A stretch of DNA of 61,285 bases from Streptomyces sp. SA15 (GTDB taxonomy: Bacteria > Actinomycetota > Actinomycetes > Streptomycetales > Streptomycetaceae). The position numbers and the translations under genes were made by a program. Shown one piece after another: positions 59,501 to 61,285 of the stretch. The notes beneath the pieces are model-generated. The model worked only from the letters and a program-made list of their open reading frames with translations, had not been told where the DNA came from and did not search any database. The DNA lies in the NCBI RefSeq assembly GCF_002291145.1, contig NZ_NTGE01000158.1:1-61285 (forward strand). Reading direction: 5' to 3'. The number at the start of each line of letters is the position of its first letter. Position 1 is the first letter of the stretch.

Positions 59501-60660
59501 TGATGGTGGTCCAGGAGCCGGACGTAACCCTCCTGGACCCGGCGCAGCAGCCCGCTCAGGGGTTCGTCGGGGCGCAGCCGGACGCGGGTGGGGACGGTGT
59601 TGATGAACAGGCCGACCATCGACTCCACGCCGGGCAGTTCGGCCGGACGGCCGGAGACGGTGGCGCCGAAGACGACGTCGTCGTGCCCCGTCGTACGGCT
59701 GAGCAGGATCGCCCAGGCGGTCTGGACGAGGGTGTTCACGGTGACGCCCAGCTTCCGGGCCAGGGCGGTCAGGGCGGCGCCGGTGCCCGCCGGAACTTCC
59801 AGGCGGGCCTGCGCTAGTGCCCCGGCAGGCAACGTTCGCCCGTCAAGGAGCGGCGTCCGGTGCGTGCTCTCGGCGTGCCGGCCGGAAGCCCTCGTACTGG
59901 ATGTACTTGGGCTTTCGGCCGGTGCGGCGAGAGTGCGTGCCGGGCGTCGCGACGGGGCGAACGTTGCCTGTCGGGGCACTAGGTCGCCGGAGTCGCGGCC
60001 GTCCGGGGCGTGCGGGGCGATGCGGGTCGGTTGCGCCACTCCGGCCAATGTCTGTCGCCAGGCGGCTTCGGCGGCCGTACGGTCCCGGCGGCCCAGCCAG
60101 TCCAGGAACGTGCGGTAGGGCGGCGCCGGAGGCAGGGCGGCGGGGTCGCCGCCGCCCTCGTACAGGGCGAGGAGTTCGCGCAGCAGGACGGAGACCGACC
60201 AGCCGTCGAGCAGGATGTGGTGGTGGGTGACGAGGAGGCGGTGCCGTCGCTCGCCGGTGCGGGCCAGGGTGCAGCGGATCAGCGGCGGGGTGGCGGGATC
60301 GAAGCCGCGGCCGAGGTCCTCGTCCAGCAGCCGGGCCCACTCCCCCTCGGTGTCGGTGTCGGGACCCGTCAGGTCGGTCTCGGTCCACGGCAGCACGGCC
60401 CGGCGCGGCACGACCTGCACCGGCTGGCCGCCGCGGCGGCGCCGGAAGGCCGCCCGGAGGGTCGGATGCCGGTCCAGCAGGGCCTGGGCGGCGGCCCGCA
60501 GCCGGGCGGCGTCCAGGGTGCCGTCGAGGTCGAAGACCAGCTGGACCAGATAGACATCCCGGGCGTCCCGCTCCCGCTCGTACAGGGCGTGGAAGAGCAA
60601 GCCCTCCTGGAGCGGGGTCAGGGGCAGTACGTCGACTTGCGCGGGCTGCGTGGTCGTCAT
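56575..60660 (-). CDS. terminal NRPS module C-A-T-TE carrying an in-frame MITE insertion
   Basis: 1361 aa. The C domain (about 8-480) has HHILLDG (active-site H148, D152). The A domain (about 510-985) has TSGSTGRPKG, NFYGPTEATIY, YRTGDL and SGKLDRK (K983). The carrier domain has GGHSLL with Ser1039 for phosphopantetheine. The thioesterase (about 1105-1350) has GYSMGG (S1177), D1204 and H1328. Specificity residues by eye read D-V-F-S-V-L-F-I-Y-K, which I cannot assign. Residues 227-281 are foreign, encoded by the 169-bp element at 59814-59982. ATG 60660 lies 29 bp after the upstream NRPS stop. Confidence 0.93.
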   Translation of the reverse strand: MTTTQPAQVDVLPLTPLQEGLLFHALYERERDARDVYLVQLVFDLDGTLDAARLRAAAQALLDRHPTLRAAFRRRRGGQPVQVVPRRAVLPWTETDLTGPDTDTEGEWARLLDEDLGRGFDPATPPLIRCTLARTGERRHRLLVTHHHILLDGWSVSVLLRELLALYEGGGDPAALPPAPPYRTFLDWLGRRDRTAAEAAWRQTLAGVAQPTRIAPHAPDGRDSGDLVPRQATFAPSRRPARTLAAPAESPSTSSTRASGRHAESTHRTPLLDGRTLPAGALAQARLEVPAGTGAALTALARKLGVTVNTLVQTAWAILLSRTTGHDDVVFGATVSGRPAELPGVESMVGLFINTVPTRVRLRPDEPLSGLLRRVQEGYVRLLDHHHLGLADIQRAAGTPELFDTLVVFENYPTDQQTTDPGDGMRVVGTGGRDATHYPVTLVAVPGPRPRFRLAYRPDLFDAEWAEATLARLVRLLEIMAADPERPLGRVGLTSRAEPSRPEPDPATRTLTDLWAAQVTATPDAEAVLDCGAGLTYRELDERAEQLARRLVSMGAGPERVVGIALPRTADLVAAVLGVLKSGAAYLPLDPAYPPDRLAYIVDDARPVVVLATADTAAVLPEGTEVVLAEDEDMMACQDPVPHAGSSPDSLACVTYTSGSTGRPKGVAATHRSVVEFVEWTHTALGPERLAKALFSTSLNFDVSVFEIFSPLLCGGRIEIVENLLALGAAGGWDASLISGVPSVMATVVADRPDVSPQVVALGGEPIPEQLLTDLEAAFPGARIINFYGPTEATIYATAWQSDVDPYGKDGPPPLGRPLARNRLRLLDQALQPVPDGVPGEIYLAGGGPARGYLGHPGLTGQRFVADPFGGPGERMYRTGDLAVRGFDGQLRFLGRADQQVKIRGFRVELGEIEAVLAAHPAVTQAAAAVREDQRGERQLVAYAVTTAERPSLRAHLARTLPAHMVPSAVVVLDRLPLTASGKLDRKALPAPGTPAGRTRSAPRTGQEERLRAIVADVLGLDPLRVGVHDGFFDLGGHSLLAPRLTARIRTELGAELPLRAVFETPTVAGLARRLTGGSGTGPVAASGRSALDVVLPLRTRGDREPLFCLPPASGLAWGFAGLTRHLDPDRPLYGLQSRGLLPGAERSGSLAEAVADHTARIREIQPRGPYHLLGYSMGGLVAHGVATALQAAGERVALLAMLDSFPGAWTSQGPRPTDRPAVLGSLLAILGRQVPPSQRELTDARFTELVRAVPDLPGSLDDAELAALVEVTADNRRLLEEFAPASYRGDLLFFTAAQDPDAHPDRPGTWRPYIQGRVDHHDIPCAHGEMTRPAALDRIGPVLDQRLRTTLSAPDRSNSA
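59814..59982. mobile_element. MITE inserted in the NRPS condensation domain
   Basis: CTAGTGCCCCGGCAGGCAAC begins the left end (59814), and its near-perfect inverse ends the element at 59982 (31-32-bp terminal repeats with one substitution and one indel). CTAG flanks both ends, consistent with a TA or CTAG target duplication. Distance between the copies is 165 bp, i.e. 55 codons. An inner inverted repeat (GGAAGCCC...GGGCTTTC) makes the centre foldable. No transposase is encoded. The minus-strand frame of the NRPS is open throughout. Confidence 0.88.
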
Positions 60661-60689
60661 GGGGTTCTCACCGTCTCTCTCAGGTCGTG

Positions 60690-61285
60690 CTAGCCGTCGA
60701 GGCCCGCGGCGAGTTCGTCGAGCTCGTCCTGGGACAGGGCGAGCTCTTCCTGGGACAGGGCGAGCTCTTCCTGGGACAGGGCGAGCTCTTCCTGGGACAG
60801 GGCGAGCTCGTCGTGTGACAAGGCGGGGTTCTCCGTCCCCGGGGCGTGCCCGGCCCGGGTGACGAGCGCGGAGAGGGCGGCGAACCAGGCGTCGGCCAGG
60901 GCGCGGACCTCCGTCTCGGTGAGCACACCGTCCGGCCACGACCAGTCGGCGACCAGCCGGGGTCCGGTGCCGGAGTCGTGGACGACCGCGTTGAGGTCGA
61001 GCGCGTGGGCGGCGCCGAGGCCAGGGTCGGTGCCGCTGCCGAGGGCCGCGGACTCCGGGGCGAAGGCCCACTCGGCGGCGGTGTCGGCCGGGGCGGTGAA
61101 CCGGCCCAGGTAGTTGAAGCCGACCGCGGGGGCGGGGTCCTCGGTCAGGCCGGGCGCCGTGTCGGGGTTGAGGTGGCGCAGCAGGCCGAACCCGATGCCG
61201 TGGTCGGGCAGCCCGCGCAGCCGCTCGCCGACACGCCGGGCGGCGGTCTCGGCGGCGGGGCCGGCGGCCAGCGCGTCGGCGAGGT
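60690..61285 (-). CDS. NRPS C-terminal part, epimerization/condensation-type domain (partial)
   Basis: The frame is open to the right edge (198 codons). It reads GLPDHGIGFGLLRHLNPDTA, VGFNYLGRF, ALDLNAVVHDSGTGPRL, WSWPDGVLTETEVRALADAW. This is the end of an epimerization-type domain, which typically closes an NRPS that hands a D-residue to the next protein's C domain. The tail then has five ALSQEEL-type heptads before DELAAGLDG and the stop. It is upstream of the C-A-T-TE NRPS in the same operon. Confidence 0.88.
   Translation of the reverse strand, partial: LADALAAGPAAETAARRVGERLRGLPDHGIGFGLLRHLNPDTAPGLTEDPAPAVGFNYLGRFTAPADTAAEWAFAPESAALGSGTDPGLGAAHALDLNAVVHDSGTGPRLVADWSWPDGVLTETEVRALADAWFAALSALVTRAGHAPGTENPALSHDELALSQEELALSQEELALSQEELALSQDELDELAAGLDG
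60720..60824 (-). repeat. five 21-bp tandem repeats coding ALS(Q/H)(E/D)EL heptads
   Basis: Five in-frame copies of a 21-bp unit near the 3' end of the upstream NRPS gene; the middle three are identical. They encode an acidic, helical tail at the position where NRPS C-terminal docking (COM) segments lie. Expanded by slippage. Confidence 0.9.

Noticed and set aside
57844..59817. 657-codon plus-strand open frame opposite the NRPS
   Set aside because: The A-domain and condensation-domain motifs on the other strand are complete; this frame has only low-complexity Gly/Val/Arg text.
60661..61071. NRPS start farther upstream at 61071
   Set aside because: That frame overlaps the end of the upstream NRPS gene, which shows a clear epimerization-type domain; the MTTTQPAQVD start at 60660 directly precedes the C domain.
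53820..61285. Coelichelin or another named siderophore cluster
   Set aside because: Neither hydroxyornithine monooxygenase nor formyltransferase is present in the window and the module order differs; the product cannot be named from this part alone.

Overview
The window is high-GC actinobacterial DNA, almost certainly from a Streptomyces chromosome. The signs are very strong third-position G/C bias, a WhiB gene, a DmdR/IdeR-type iron box, extremely rare TTA codons, many LacI/TetR/GntR/IclR regulators and NRPS genes. All assignments were made by reading translations and motifs; no database search was run.

Layout. (1) 1-200: the start of a maleylacetate-reductase-like gene leaving the window, with a scrap of a coupled upstream gene. 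(2) 482-18840: a large sugar/cyclitol catabolism region. It holds two LacI-type regulators, four Gfo/Idh/MocA dehydrogenases, a PhyH-type Fe(II)/2-oxoglutarate dioxygenase, an SDR, an IolE-like TIM-barrel protein, a complete ribose-type ABC importer (binding lipoprotein, permease, ATPase), and a myo-inositol operon iolC-aldolase-iolB-iolD-GntR. The importer and the iol operon diverge from one 300-bp control region. (3) 18830-26383: housekeeping and stress genes: DUF427, aldo/keto reductase, Nudix, a primary-like sigma factor, SDR, polysaccharide pyruvyl transferase and FAD oxidoreductase. (4) 26384-38624: an accessory tract with many broken genes (truncated MFS, multiply frameshifted HTH/TPR regulator, O-methyltransferase and TetR fragments joined head to head, SDR with a catalytic deletion) among intact TetR/MFS, SDR, TetR, glpK/IclR and anti-sigma-like genes. 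Its right edge is an intact tRNA-Pro(GGG) and its left edge carries a decayed copy of the 3' end of a tRNA-Pro, in the geometry of an old tRNA-targeted island. (5) 38747-46679: DUF309, cobF, cobK, HAD, TauE, lipase, then whiB-dps-DUF3140-endonuclease-like genes and a DUF574 methyltransferase. Two repeat tracts occur here, one a ~200-bp MITE-like inverted repeat. (6) 46818-53770: histidine kinase, DUF4333 protein, ABC/FtsX pair, response regulator, second DUF574 methyltransferase and a DUF4916/Nudix-like gene. (7) 53820-61285: the edge of an NRPS cluster. An iron box precedes a siderophore permease fused by deletion to the tail of a siderophore-binding protein. On the opposite strand lie an NRPS ending in an epimerization-type domain, a C-A-T-TE NRPS, MbtH and a P450.

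The most striking observation is a 169-bp inverted-repeat element (59814-59982) lying inside the condensation domain of the terminal NRPS. It adds exactly 55 sense codons and leaves the frame open. A degraded relative sits at 46699. Other points of interest are the deletion-fused siderophore uptake genes under an apparently kept iron box, the tRNA-bounded decayed island, and a dioxygenase/dehydrogenase set next to the inositol genes that may feed modified inositols into the pathway.
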